A model generated the notes under the pieces. The model saw nothing but the letters and a program-made list of their open reading frames with translations, did not search any database and was not told the origin of the DNA. Shown one piece after another: positions 9,788-17,979 of a stretch of DNA of 64,000 nt. The stretch comes from Robbsia andropogonis (lineage in GTDB: Bacteria; Pseudomonadota; Gammaproteobacteria; Burkholderiales; Burkholderiaceae): contig NZ_LAQU01000022.1 of the NCBI RefSeq assembly GCF_000970345.1, positions 24,993 through 88,992 on the forward strand, given 5' to 3'. A program made the translations under genes and the position numbers. Numbering within the stretch: position 1 is the first letter of the stretch; every line of letters starts with the position of its first letter.

Positions 9788-11062
9788 TCAGTCCGGCAGG
9801 ATGTGCTCACCGGCAAATAGCGACTGCACCGTTTCGCGTGCGCGGGCGACGTGCGCCTGGCTACCGTCGACAAGAATCTCCGCGGCGCGCGGGCGTGTGT
9901 TGTAGTTCGAGCTCATCGTGAACGCGTAGGCGCCAGCCGAGCGCACCGCAAGCAGGTCACCTTCGGCGAGGGCCAGATCGCGGTCGCGACCGAGCCAGTC
10001 ACCGCTTTCACAGACCGGACCCACCACGTCATAGCATGTGGTGCTGGTACCGCGCGGGGTCACAGGGTCGATCGCATGATACGCCTGGTACATCGCGGGA
10101 CGCGCCAGATCGTTCATCGCCGCATCGACGATCGCGAAGTTCTTCGTCTCGCCCGGCTTCAGGTATTCGACGCGCGTCAATAGCACGCCGGCATTCCCCA
10201 CCAGTGACCGGCCCGGTTCGAACACGACTTCCCGGTGCCCGTGACCGCGTTCGGTCAGACGGTCGAGTACCATCGTGACGAACGCGCCGATATCGGGCGG
10301 CGTTTCATCGTTGTAGCAGATACCCAAACCGCCGCCTACATCGATATGCGCGATGCGTGCACCGTCGGCTTCGATTTCCGAGACCAGTGCGCAGATGCGA
10401 TCGATGGCGTCCAGATAGGGCGATGGTTCGGTGATCTGCGAGCCGATATGGCAATCGATCCCTACCACACGGAGATTCGGCATGGCGCCGGCTTCGCGGT
10501 AGACCGCGCGGGCATCGGCGAAAGCGACACCGAATTTATTCCCTTTCAGCCCGGTGGAAATATAAGGATGCGTCTTGGGATCGACGTCCGGGTTCACACG
10601 GAGCGACACTGGCGCATGCACGCCCATCGACGCAGCGACCGATTGCAGGCGATGCAGTTCCGGGACCGACTCGACGTTGAAGCATTTGACGCCGGCTTCC
10701 AGCGCCGCGCGCATTTCGTCGCGATGCTTGCCGACGCCGGAGAACACGATCCGGTCCGCGGTGCCGCCAGCGGCCAGCACGCGGGCCATTTCACCGGCCG
10801 AAACGATGTCGAAGCCCGCGCCCAGGCGCGCGAAGACATTCAAGACGGCCAGGTTGCTATTGGCCTTGATCGCATAATGCACCGTGGCTCGACGGCCTTC
10901 GCAGGCGCGCGCATAAGCCTGATAGGCCTGCGTCAGCGCCTGGCGCGAGTAGACATACAGCGGCGTGCCGAATTGCTCCGCCAGCGTCTCGGCCCGGCAG
11001 TCCTCGACGTACAACGTGCCGTCGCGCGAGTCGAAACCCGGCGTGAATGTCGCGCCCGCCAT
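9788..11062 (-). CDS. lysA: Diaminopimelate decarboxylase LysA
   Basis: LysA removes CO2 from meso-diaminopimelate to give lysine, the last step of the pathway. It is a PLP alanine-racemase-fold enzyme. The PLP lysine is in VHYAIKANSN near residue 65. The glycine-rich phosphate loop is HIDVGGGLGI, and the second-subunit active-site block is VVGPVCESGDWLG. YNTRPR near the C-terminus is the usual family ending. The 424 aa length is standard. The start codon shares a base with the stop of lptM upstream (TAATG), so the two are translationally coupled. Confidence 0.97.
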   Translation of the reverse strand: MAGATFTPGFDSRDGTLYVEDCRAETLAEQFGTPLYVYSRQALTQAYQAYARACEGRRATVHYAIKANSNLAVLNVFARLGAGFDIVSAGEMARVLAAGGTADRIVFSGVGKHRDEMRAALEAGVKCFNVESVPELHRLQSVAASMGVHAPVSLRVNPDVDPKTHPYISTGLKGNKFGVAFADARAVYREAGAMPNLRVVGIDCHIGSQITEPSPYLDAIDRICALVSEIEADGARIAHIDVGGGLGICYNDETPPDIGAFVTMVLDRLTERGHGHREVVFEPGRSLVGNAGVLLTRVEYLKPGETKNFAIVDAAMNDLARPAMYQAYHAIDPVTPRGTSTTCYDVVGPVCESGDWLGRDRDLALAEGDLLAVRSAGAYAFTMSSNYNTRPRAAEILVDGSQAHVARARETVQSLFAGEHILPD

Positions 11063-11391
11063 TACCGTGCTCCCGTGGGTTGCGCCACCGTGCCGGACGC
11101 GCCAGACGTTCCAGAGGCGGATGATCCTGGCTCATCGCTGCCGTCGCGAGCGGCGTTATTCGGCGTGCTGTAGGCACTGTCCTGCGGCGGCGCGGGCAAC
11201 GGCGGCACCGTGGGCAGGTACAACGGACCGCGCTGGCCACATGCCGCCAGCAGGGGCAATGCCGCAGCGGCTACAATCGCGGCTGATGACATGCGGCGCA
11301 GCGCGCCAACGGTTTGCGCGACGTTCAGGCTGGGGGCCTTCGGGGTCTTGGCGGGGGCGGGGAAGCGGGAACGGAACACGGCGGGTCGCAT
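11062..11391 (-). CDS. lptM: Small LptM-like lipoprotein
   Basis: LptM (YifL) is a small outer-membrane lipoprotein that helps mature the LptD lipopolysaccharide translocon. The lipobox LLAAC is followed at once by GQRGPLYLP, the hallmark of the family and its near-invariant mature N-terminus. A Pro/Ser/Ala-rich tail without structure follows. The start is unclear: ATG 11391 gives a 44-residue N-region, while ATG 11292 gives a normal short signal peptide ([18 protein letters not shown]). The second may well be the true start. Pairing lptM with lysA, opposite cyaY, is the usual order in proteobacteria. Confidence 0.88.
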   Translation of the reverse strand: MRPAVFRSRFPAPAKTPKAPSLNVAQTVGALRRMSSAAIVAAAALPLLAACGQRGPLYLPTVPPLPAPPQDSAYSTPNNAARDGSDEPGSSASGTSGASGTVAQPTGAR

Positions 11392-11428
11392 GATTGGATG
11401 GTCAGAAAAACCAAGCGTGGAGTGTAGC

Positions 11429-11752
11429 ATGACCGATACCGAATATATGGCCCGTGCCGAGGCGGTTCTGGCGGCAATCGAACAGGGCGCGGACGATGTC
11501 GAAGCGGACATCGAATGCGAGCGCAGCGGCAATGTGCTGTCGCTTGAATTCGAGCGCGGCGCGAAGATCATCGTCAACCTGCAGCAGCCGATGCACGAAA
11601 TCTGGATCGCCTCGAAGACCGGTGGCTATCACTTCAAGTTCGACGGGGCGCTGTGGCGTGATACCCGCTCCGGCGACGAGTTTTTTGCTGTGTTGTCACG
11701 TGAAGCCACACAGATCGCCGGTGAGGACGTGTCGTTCCAAGCTGCCGATTAA
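11429..11752 (+). CDS. cyaY: Iron-sulfur cluster assembly regulator CyaY (frataxin)
   Basis: CyaY binds iron and tunes the IscS cysteine desulfurase during Fe-S cluster assembly. The protein is 107 aa, normal for the family. It shows the acidic first helix ([19 protein letters not shown]), then the frataxin sheet with [18 protein letters not shown] and the strongly conserved [16 protein letters not shown] segment. GGAG lies eight bases before ATG 11429. It diverges from lptM-lysA and converges on mrcA. The gap to mrcA holds a 7-base-pair GC hairpin at 11775-11792 without a T-run. Confidence 0.96.
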   Translation: MTDTEYMARAEAVLAAIEQGADDVEADIECERSGNVLSLEFERGAKIIVNLQQPMHEIWIASKTGGYHFKFDGALWRDTRSGDEFFAVLSREATQIAGEDVSFQAAD

Positions 11753-11838
11753 GGAGCGTGGAGGCGGTTCGGTGGCGGCGGCGTCCCGCCGCGGGCGCGC
11801 CGTCGTGCCGCGTGCCCGATGCGTCGATCGGCAACTGA

Positions 11839-14061
11839 TCAGTCCAGCAGATCCGCACTGAACTGTCGTATCACGTCGGCACGTTCTGCATCCGTCGCGG
11901 CAGCCGGGGGGGACTGGGCGCCTGCGAACGTGTCCCCGGCGAACGCCGTCGCGCCAGGCAACGGTATGCTGGCGATGAAGCCCGCCCCGGGTACCTTGCC
12001 GTCATAGTACAGCTCGCCATGGAGGCGGGTGACGTCCGACGGCATTGGCACCGACTCGGCCGGCTTGCCCCGCAATGCGGCGGCCATGTAGTCGTTCCAG
12101 ATTGGCAGCGCGAGTCCCGCGCCGGTCGCGCGTCGTCCCAGGGAACGAGGCTGATCGAAACCCATCCATGACACCGCCACCAGCGATGGCTGGAAGCCGG
12201 CGAACCAGGTGTCACGCGAATCGTTCGTGGTTCCGGTCTTGGCCGCCAGGTCGGTGCGACGCAGTACATTCGTGCCGGCGGCCGTCCCACGCGTTGCCGT
12301 GTCGTGCAACATGTCCTGGATGATGTAGGCGATGCCGGAAGGGATTACGCGAGGGGCGTTGAAGCCCGCGACATGGGGCGCGGCTTGCAGCACGACGGTG
12401 CCGTCATTGGTGGTCACTTCGCTGATCAGGTATGGATTGACGCGATAGCCGCCATTGGCCAGCACCGCGTAGGCGGAGGCCAATTGCAGCGGCGTGGTCG
12501 CCCCCGCGCCCAGCGCCGTCGACAAATACGCGGGATTGCGCTGCGGATCGAAGCCGAAGCGGGCCACGTACTCCTGCGCCTCGCGTGGTCCGATCTGCTG
12601 CATCACGCGCACCGTGACCAGGTTGCGTGACTTCATCAGTGCGGTGCGAAGCGGTGTCTGTTCGCCAAACGTACCGCCGTAGTTCTTGGGGCGCCAGGCC
12701 TTGCCACCCGCCTTGTCCGCGACGAGTTCGAATGGCCCGTCGTCAACCAGCGTCGCGGGACCGATGCCGTGCTCCAGCGCCGCCGCATAGATGAATGGCT
12801 TAAACGCGGAGCCGGGTTGTCGCCACGCTTGCGTCACATGGTTGAACTGGTTTCGCGCGAAGTCGGCGCCGCCCACCATCGCGCGGATGGCCCCGGTCTG
12901 CGGGGTGATCGCGATCAAAGCCGCCTCGACGCCGGGCGGACGCGGCGTGGCGGGCGTTTGCGTGGCCGACTGCTTGGGGCCGACGCGGCCGTCATAGCGA
13001 TCGACCGCTTTGCGCACCGCCTCGTTTGCTGCTTCCTGGTCGCCGGCAACCAAGGTCGTCGTCACCGTATAGCCACGCGTATAGGCGTCTTGGGGGTAGC
13101 GCGCCAACATCTGCTGGCGGATCAGTTCGAGTACATAGCTGGCTTCCACCCGGGTTTCCGTGGGAGCGGGCCGTAAGGCAAGCGGCGCGGCAAGCGCGGC
13201 GTCATATCCGCGCTGATCGATGTAGCCGAGGTCGACCATCCGTTTCAGCACCACGCGTTGGCGCTGTTCGGCACGTACGGGGTTGGTGATCGGGTTGGTT
13301 GTCGAGGGGGCTTTCGGCAAGCCTGCCAGCATCGCCATCTGCGGCAGTGACAGGTCTTTCAATGGTTTGCCGAAGTACACGCGCGCCGCGGCGGCAAAAC
13401 CATAGGCGCGCTGCCCCAGGTAGATCTGGTTCAGGTAAAGCTCCAGGATCTGGTCCTTCGACAAGGCCGCCTCGATTTTCATCGCCAGCAGGATCTCGTA
13501 AGCCTTGCGTGTGTAGGTCTTTTCGCTCGACAGGAAGAAGTTGCGCGCAACCTGCATCGTGATCGTGCTGCCGCCCTGACGGCTGCCATGCGTGAGATTT
13601 GCGACGATCGCCCGCGCGATGCCGGTGTAGTCGACGCCGCCATGTGCGTAGAAGCGGTCGTCCTCGATCGCCAGCACGGCTTCGCGCAGCGGCATCGGGA
13701 CGTCCTCCAGATGAATGAATTCCCGGCGTTCCTCACCAAACTCGCCCAGCAGCACGTGATCGGCGCTGTAGATGCGCATCGGGATCTTCGGCTGGTAGTC
13801 GGTTACCACCTCGAGCGTTGGCAGTCGTTGGACGCACAGCACCACGACGAACGCGCCGATCAATCCCACGATACCGGCGAATCCCGCGAACAAAAGGCCA
13901 AGTGCTAGCGCCAGCCGTGCGCCGGCCGATCGACGTGGCGCGCGCTGACGGCCGTGCGGCGACGAGTTGCCGTCCCCCTGTCCCGATCCGTCTGGGCGCG
14001 ATCTGGACGTCCTTGCCTCGTTCGCGGGACGATCGTCGCTGCGGTCTGAATTATTTGACAT
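11839..14061 (-). CDS. mrcA: Penicillin-binding protein 1A
   Basis: This bifunctional inner-membrane enzyme polymerises and cross-links peptidoglycan. A polar N-terminus of about 48 residues (Ser/Asp/Arg-rich) precedes one span (about 50-76). The glycosyltransferase domain has its catalytic Glu in AIEDDRFYAHGG (about 133) and the GGSTITMQVARN motif. The transpeptidase domain has SAFK (Ser about 418), SRN (about 478) and KTGTTND (about 600). At 740 aa it is shorter than Enterobacteria PBP1A (about 850), lacking much of the inserted OB-like domain. It diverges from the pilus operon, the arrangement seen across beta- and gammaproteobacteria. No clear ribosome site precedes the ATG. Confidence 0.96.
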   Translation of the reverse strand: MSNNSDRSDDRPANEARTSRSRPDGSGQGDGNSSPHGRQRAPRRSAGARLALALGLLFAGFAGIVGLIGAFVVVLCVQRLPTLEVVTDYQPKIPMRIYSADHVLLGEFGEERREFIHLEDVPMPLREAVLAIEDDRFYAHGGVDYTGIARAIVANLTHGSRQGGSTITMQVARNFFLSSEKTYTRKAYEILLAMKIEAALSKDQILELYLNQIYLGQRAYGFAAAARVYFGKPLKDLSLPQMAMLAGLPKAPSTTNPITNPVRAEQRQRVVLKRMVDLGYIDQRGYDAALAAPLALRPAPTETRVEASYVLELIRQQMLARYPQDAYTRGYTVTTTLVAGDQEAANEAVRKAVDRYDGRVGPKQSATQTPATPRPPGVEAALIAITPQTGAIRAMVGGADFARNQFNHVTQAWRQPGSAFKPFIYAAALEHGIGPATLVDDGPFELVADKAGGKAWRPKNYGGTFGEQTPLRTALMKSRNLVTVRVMQQIGPREAQEYVARFGFDPQRNPAYLSTALGAGATTPLQLASAYAVLANGGYRVNPYLISEVTTNDGTVVLQAAPHVAGFNAPRVIPSGIAYIIQDMLHDTATRGTAAGTNVLRRTDLAAKTGTTNDSRDTWFAGFQPSLVAVSWMGFDQPRSLGRRATGAGLALPIWNDYMAAALRGKPAESVPMPSDVTRLHGELYYDGKVPGAGFIASIPLPGATAFAGDTFAGAQSPPAAATDAERADVIRQFSADLLD

Positions 14062-14085
14062 TACAAATTGTAAGATTGGAGGGTC

Positions 14086-14091
14086 ATTATA
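14086..14091 (-). promoter_or_regulatory. -10 element of mrcA with adjacent dyad
   Basis: On the minus strand the consensus TATAAT lies at 14091-14086, 25 bases before the mrcA ATG. No good -35 is seen at normal spacing (TTGACC at 14107-14102 is only ten bases away). Between the -10 and the ATG is a dyad, TTACAA-A-TTGTAA at 14061-14073, which could mask translation or bind a regulator. Confidence 0.45.
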
Positions 14092-14339
14092 GTCCGTCTT
14101 AGGTCAACACCGTCTCGTTTGTGATGGATGGGATGGTCGGGTGACACGGCTGACCCGCTCATGAGTAACGGCGATGCGAATCGCCTCCCATGGAAGCCGT
14201 CGCGCGCGGTTCGCCGCGTCGTATCGTCCTATCCCGTTTCGCATCCGCCTTCGGGCCAGCTGTCTTGTTTCCTTGCCGCCCGCGACAATGGCTGCATCGA
14301 TTGGCGTGTCGATCGATCCACAAGACGGACGGAGGACGT

Positions 14340-15518
14340 GTGAGACCAGATAGGGGTAAGAGTCGGCGCGATGCGCCGCACTGGCTGCAGGGCGTGCGTG
14401 AGCGTGTGGTGCGCACCGCGCGGGTACTGCCGAACGCAGGCGTACGGATATCGCGCGCATGGGGCGTGGAGCTGGATCGCCATGCCTTGCATCTGGTCTG
14501 CGTTTCCGGCGCGAGCAACGCACCCGGGGACGGGCCTCGCGTGCGTATCGACGACATACGGCATGTGGCGTTGCCACCGGGCCTGGTCGACGGCAGCGAT
14601 ATCGTTGCGCCGGACGCGGTGGGGCACATCTTGCGGGCAGCGTTGGCGGCGCACCAGGATGGCGACGCACCAGGATTGTCGATGGCGCTGTGCCCCTCGG
14701 TCGTGCTGTCGCGCGACGTTCCCTGGACCTCGCTGTTACCGGGTTATACCGTCACCCGTCCGCAAACGGAAGATGTCATCGATGCGTTGGGGCCGTGGGT
14801 ACGCTGGCATGCGCAGCGGATCAGTGGGCTCGACGACGCCGACTTGCTGGTGGATTGGCAACCGTCGACGCGCGATCGGACGCTGCTGCGGTTGACGGCG
14901 GCGCAAACGCATTATCTGGCGGTCCGTGAAGGGGTGGCGGCGCATGCGGGCGCCACGTTGCAAGGTGTGATCGATGCCGGCGAGTCGGCGTTGCGCGCCT
15001 GCCGTTTCGTCGTCGGTCAGTGTCTGCGAGGGGGAGACGATCAGGCACGGAGCACGTCGATCGGAGAGGGGGGCGCGTCGGTGGGCGCCGAGTGCCGTGA
15101 CGACGGCGAGACCGGTGAAGAACGTCCGTTACCGATGCGCATCGCATGCGTGTGGTGCAGCGAGACCGCGGCGGCGGCGTGGACCTTTGCCGCGCATCGA
15201 CCCGATGTTGCCGCGGTGTCATGCGCATTGCCCGCGATCGATACGGTCAGTGCCGATGCTTGGATCGATGCACTGCATGTCGCGTTGCGGAGCCCGCAAC
15301 ATCTGCCGTCGCTGGTGATCGTCTGCGGGCATGACGCGGCCATGGATGCGATCGGCGGCCTGTCCGCATTGTCCGCGAAGTGCGGCTATCCGGTCATCCG
15401 TTTCGACGTCAGCGCGTGCGACGTCCATGCCGCAGTGATGCCTGCGGCGTTGGCCATGGACTGTGCGGTGGCGCTGGGCGCGGCGTTGCACGGTTTGCTC
15501 GGGAGCGTGACGTCGTGA
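14340..15518 (+). CDS. pilM: Type IV pilus assembly protein PilM
   Basis: PilM is the cytoplasmic actin-like member of the type IV pilus alignment complex and binds the N-terminus of PilN. The protein is diverged. It is recognised from the actin-like start (WGVELDRHALHLVCV), the middle DADLLVDWQPSTRDRTLLRLTA block, and the C-terminal ALAMDCAVALGAALHGL, which matches the family's 'aaGLALRG' end. GTG 14340 follows GGAGG by four bases and is preferred over an in-frame ATG 50 codons upstream. Length 392 aa versus about 355 usual; the extra is an acidic insert before residue 270. The stop overlaps the next gene by four bases. Position opposite mrcA supports the call. Confidence 0.8.
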   Translation: MRPDRGKSRRDAPHWLQGVRERVVRTARVLPNAGVRISRAWGVELDRHALHLVCVSGASNAPGDGPRVRIDDIRHVALPPGLVDGSDIVAPDAVGHILRAALAAHQDGDAPGLSMALCPSVVLSRDVPWTSLLPGYTVTRPQTEDVIDALGPWVRWHAQRISGLDDADLLVDWQPSTRDRTLLRLTAAQTHYLAVREGVAAHAGATLQGVIDAGESALRACRFVVGQCLRGGDDQARSTSIGEGGASVGAECRDDGETGEERPLPMRIACVWCSETAAAAWTFAAHRPDVAAVSCALPAIDTVSADAWIDALHVALRSPQHLPSLVIVCGHDAAMDAIGGLSALSAKCGYPVIRFDVSACDVHAAVMPAALAMDCAVALGAALHGLLGSVTS

Positions 15519-16381
15519 CGGTGGGGGCGCGGCCGACATTGGCGGACGCCGTGCGTCACCTCATGACGGCGGGGAGTACGGTCCGCAATGTGACGCCAGG
15601 CTTGGCCGGCTTCGACCTGCTCGCCTTGCCACGCGCGCGTCGCCTGGCGGCGGCACGGCGGCGCCATCTGATCGAATGGCTGGCGGCGGCGTTGAGCGCC
15701 TTGCTACTGCTGCTCGCGTTGGAGGCGATCGGCGCGTGGCGCGTGCGGATAGCCGCGCAGGATCAACGCGACCATCGCGTGCGGTTGCTGGCGCGTGTTC
15801 GAGCCGTGGCGCCGGTTTGGCGAGATGCAATGGGGCTGACCGCCATGCTTGAAAGAGAGGCGGCACGCCAGCACGTGCTCGCGGGATTCGATGGGCCGCG
15901 TTGGGCGTTGCACGATTTGCTCGATGCGCTATCACGTGCGGGAACGCCGGCGTTGGCCTTGCAACGTCTGCATTTTCATATGGCGGGCCAACCCCGGTGG
16001 CCGGCCGACGTGACGCGCGATGGCGCCGCCGCGATGCACGAGGCGCCACGTCAAGCCGACGAGGCACCTGTCCGCTTGACAGATGTCGCGACCACGGAGG
16101 AAGGCTTGGCGTCGGATACCGCGGGTTGGGTGCGCGCGATCGACGACACGGTCCCGGGGACGGCGGCGTTTGCGCTTGGTGCTCAAGGGATAGCCGACGA
16201 CGATGCCGCGTTGCGGGCGTGGATGGCGCGCCTGCAACGTGATCCTCGCGTGGGTGCCGTGACGATCGATGCATGGCGCCTTGGGGCAAGCCGCTTGTCG
16301 GCCCCCGCTGCGCGTGCCTCGGCACTGGTACGCTTTCGCGTCAACGTGTTCGCGCGCGGCGCAACCGCGGTGCCGCGATGA
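15515..16381 (+). CDS. pilN: Type IV pilus assembly protein PilN (diverged)
   Basis: PilN is a bitopic inner-membrane protein linking PilM to PilO. The sequence opens with a short cytoplasmic arm containing NVTPGLAGFDLLALPRARR, comparable to the INLLP.R motif that binds PilM. One span follows (about 50-68, LIEWLAAALSALLLLLALEA). After it come a basic/coiled segment and a periplasmic region with alternating Ala/Asp stretches. It starts at GTG 15515, overlapping the pilM stop by four bases, and ends overlapping the next ATG. At 288 aa it is longer than typical PilN (about 200). The call rests mostly on topology and operon order. Confidence 0.7.
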   Translation: MTVGARPTLADAVRHLMTAGSTVRNVTPGLAGFDLLALPRARRLAAARRRHLIEWLAAALSALLLLLALEAIGAWRVRIAAQDQRDHRVRLLARVRAVAPVWRDAMGLTAMLEREAARQHVLAGFDGPRWALHDLLDALSRAGTPALALQRLHFHMAGQPRWPADVTRDGAAAMHEAPRQADEAPVRLTDVATTEEGLASDTAGWVRAIDDTVPGTAAFALGAQGIADDDAALRAWMARLQRDPRVGAVTIDAWRLGASRLSAPAARASALVRFRVNVFARGATAVPR

Positions 16382-17979
16382 CCGGGACACCGTGGCGCGA
16401 TGCTGGCTTCAAAGCCGACATTGAAGGCCAATCATGGTCGACGGCATTGTTGCCCCGATTTGCCTGGTTGGCGGACCGACTGCCTTGGTTTGCCGCGCCG
16501 GTAGCCTTGCATGCCTGGCCCTTGACCGGACGGGTGGCGATAGCGAGTATCGCCGCGCTCGCCGTGGCGCTGATGGGCCATGCCTGGATGGGTGGCCGCG
16601 CATGGCATCGTACGCCGGCAAATGACAGGGCCGCATTGTCGCTTGACCATGCGGGCGCGCCTGCCGGTCTTGTCAGTTCCTCGTCGGCGCTGTTTCAGGA
16701 CGAGGCTTTTGCAGAAGCCGGGATCGGCGCTTCTGATCGCGTCCTGACATTAACCGATGGACTCTCCCCGTCTGGTTTGCGCCTGCTGCAAGGCGATACC
16801 CACGCGACGACCCCTGGCGCGCGCGCCGCCACGGCGGGGGACGGTGCGGCGACCGCTCCTCCGGAGTGGGCGTCGTTGACCGCCCCCGAGTTGTACGCGG
16901 CCATCGCCGCCGGAGAGCGTGCGGCGTTGGCGATGCCCGGGTTGCAAGCACGTGGGCGTTCCCTCGGTATCAACGCGAACGTGGTGCGGCCGGCAGCCAG
17001 CGAACCTGTCGGTGAGGCGAATAACGCCGCCGCGTACGATGCTGGCAGTGTGGCCGACGCGACTTCGATGGTGCGCGTGGATGCGGGGTGGTCGCAGTGG
17101 ATTTCAGAGATCGGGCAACGGCGCGATGTCGCCATCGATCTTTTTGCGATCGACGATCGGTCCGCATCGCAGCGCGACGTACCCACCTTACCTGATGCGA
17201 TGTCTCGCGACCCCTCGCGCATTGCCTCGGCGACCGACTTTGCAGTTGCGCGCGCCGATGCGACGGCGTACGACAATCCATCGGCTCGTGTTGACGCTGA
17301 TGCCTTGCCAGGTTCGTCGGCCTTTGGGGGCAGCGAGGTACTGGGGGCATGGCCGCATCGGACGGCGCGGATGGTGGCGCGGGGCGGGTTCGAACCGCTG
17401 GCCGCATTCGTTGCAGCCCTGGGTGCCACGCAGCCACCGGTAATCGTGCGGGCGGCCCGGATCGTGCCGGACCACGACAGCAATGGTACGCGGCTGCAAC
17501 TGCAAGCCATGCTGGTATTCCTCGATCCGGATAAGCCACGCGTGATGCGCGCTGGTGTGCCGGATCGATCGATTGCACGCGCCGGAACGGGGTTGGCAAA
17601 ACCTGCTTTGCCCGGCGCAGGGGCGCTTGGCGGTGGCAAGGCGGCCGATGTCGCCATGCGCGCCGCATCGGATGCCGCGGTGCCGGCCAATCCATTCCGA
17701 CGTCGTGGACAGGCGCAAACCGATATCGTCGTGCTGGCCACTTTCGTGTCGGGGGGGCGGCGTGCCGCCCTGTTGGCGCGGCGTGTTACTAGCGGGGCTG
17801 TGCAACGCGGGGGCGGATCATCCGGTGGAATGGAAGTCGCATTGGTGCGTCCCGGTGAAACGTTTGCCGACGCGGACCTGATCGCCGTTGAGGGCAGTAC
17901 GGTGCGGCTGCGACCCTTGCTGGGCGGTGCCGAGCACGTCGTGCATCTGCGGCGGGATGACACGGGGCATGCTCGATGA
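16378..17979 (+). CDS. PilO-PilP fusion protein (type IV pilus)
   Basis: Normally PilO (about 200 aa, one span) and the lipoprotein PilP (about 175 aa) are separate. Here one 533-residue frame fills the place of both. Near the N-terminus is a single span (about 48-70, VAIASIAALAVALMGHAWMG). A long Ala/Asp-rich periplasmic stretch follows, then a PilO-like beta/alpha segment (FEPLAAFVAALGA...IVRAARI...LQLQAMLVFL). After a linker NPF begins a PilP-like C-terminal beta domain: GMEVALVRPGETFADADLIA, then VRLRPLLGG. There is no internal lipobox or signal, so the PilP part would be tethered by PilO's span. It overlaps both neighbours by four bases (ATGA), so translation is coupled. The fusion is an inference from order and faint homology. 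Confidence 0.6.
   Translation: MTGTPWRDAGFKADIEGQSWSTALLPRFAWLADRLPWFAAPVALHAWPLTGRVAIASIAALAVALMGHAWMGGRAWHRTPANDRAALSLDHAGAPAGLVSSSSALFQDEAFAEAGIGASDRVLTLTDGLSPSGLRLLQGDTHATTPGARAATAGDGAATAPPEWASLTAPELYAAIAAGERAALAMPGLQARGRSLGINANVVRPAASEPVGEANNAAAYDAGSVADATSMVRVDAGWSQWISEIGQRRDVAIDLFAIDDRSASQRDVPTLPDAMSRDPSRIASATDFAVARADATAYDNPSARVDADALPGSSAFGGSEVLGAWPHRTARMVARGGFEPLAAFVAALGATQPPVIVRAARIVPDHDSNGTRLQLQAMLVFLDPDKPRVMRAGVPDRSIARAGTGLAKPALPGAGALGGGKAADVAMRAASDAAVPANPFRRRGQAQTDIVVLATFVSGGRRAALLARRVTSGAVQRGGGSSGGMEVALVRPGETFADADLIAVEGSTVRLRPLLGGAEHVVHLRRDDTGHAR

Noticed and set aside
14055..14093. TTGACA and TATAGT as a pilM promoter
   Set aside because: Spacing is 27 bases, far too long; the TTGACA lies inside the mrcA start region.
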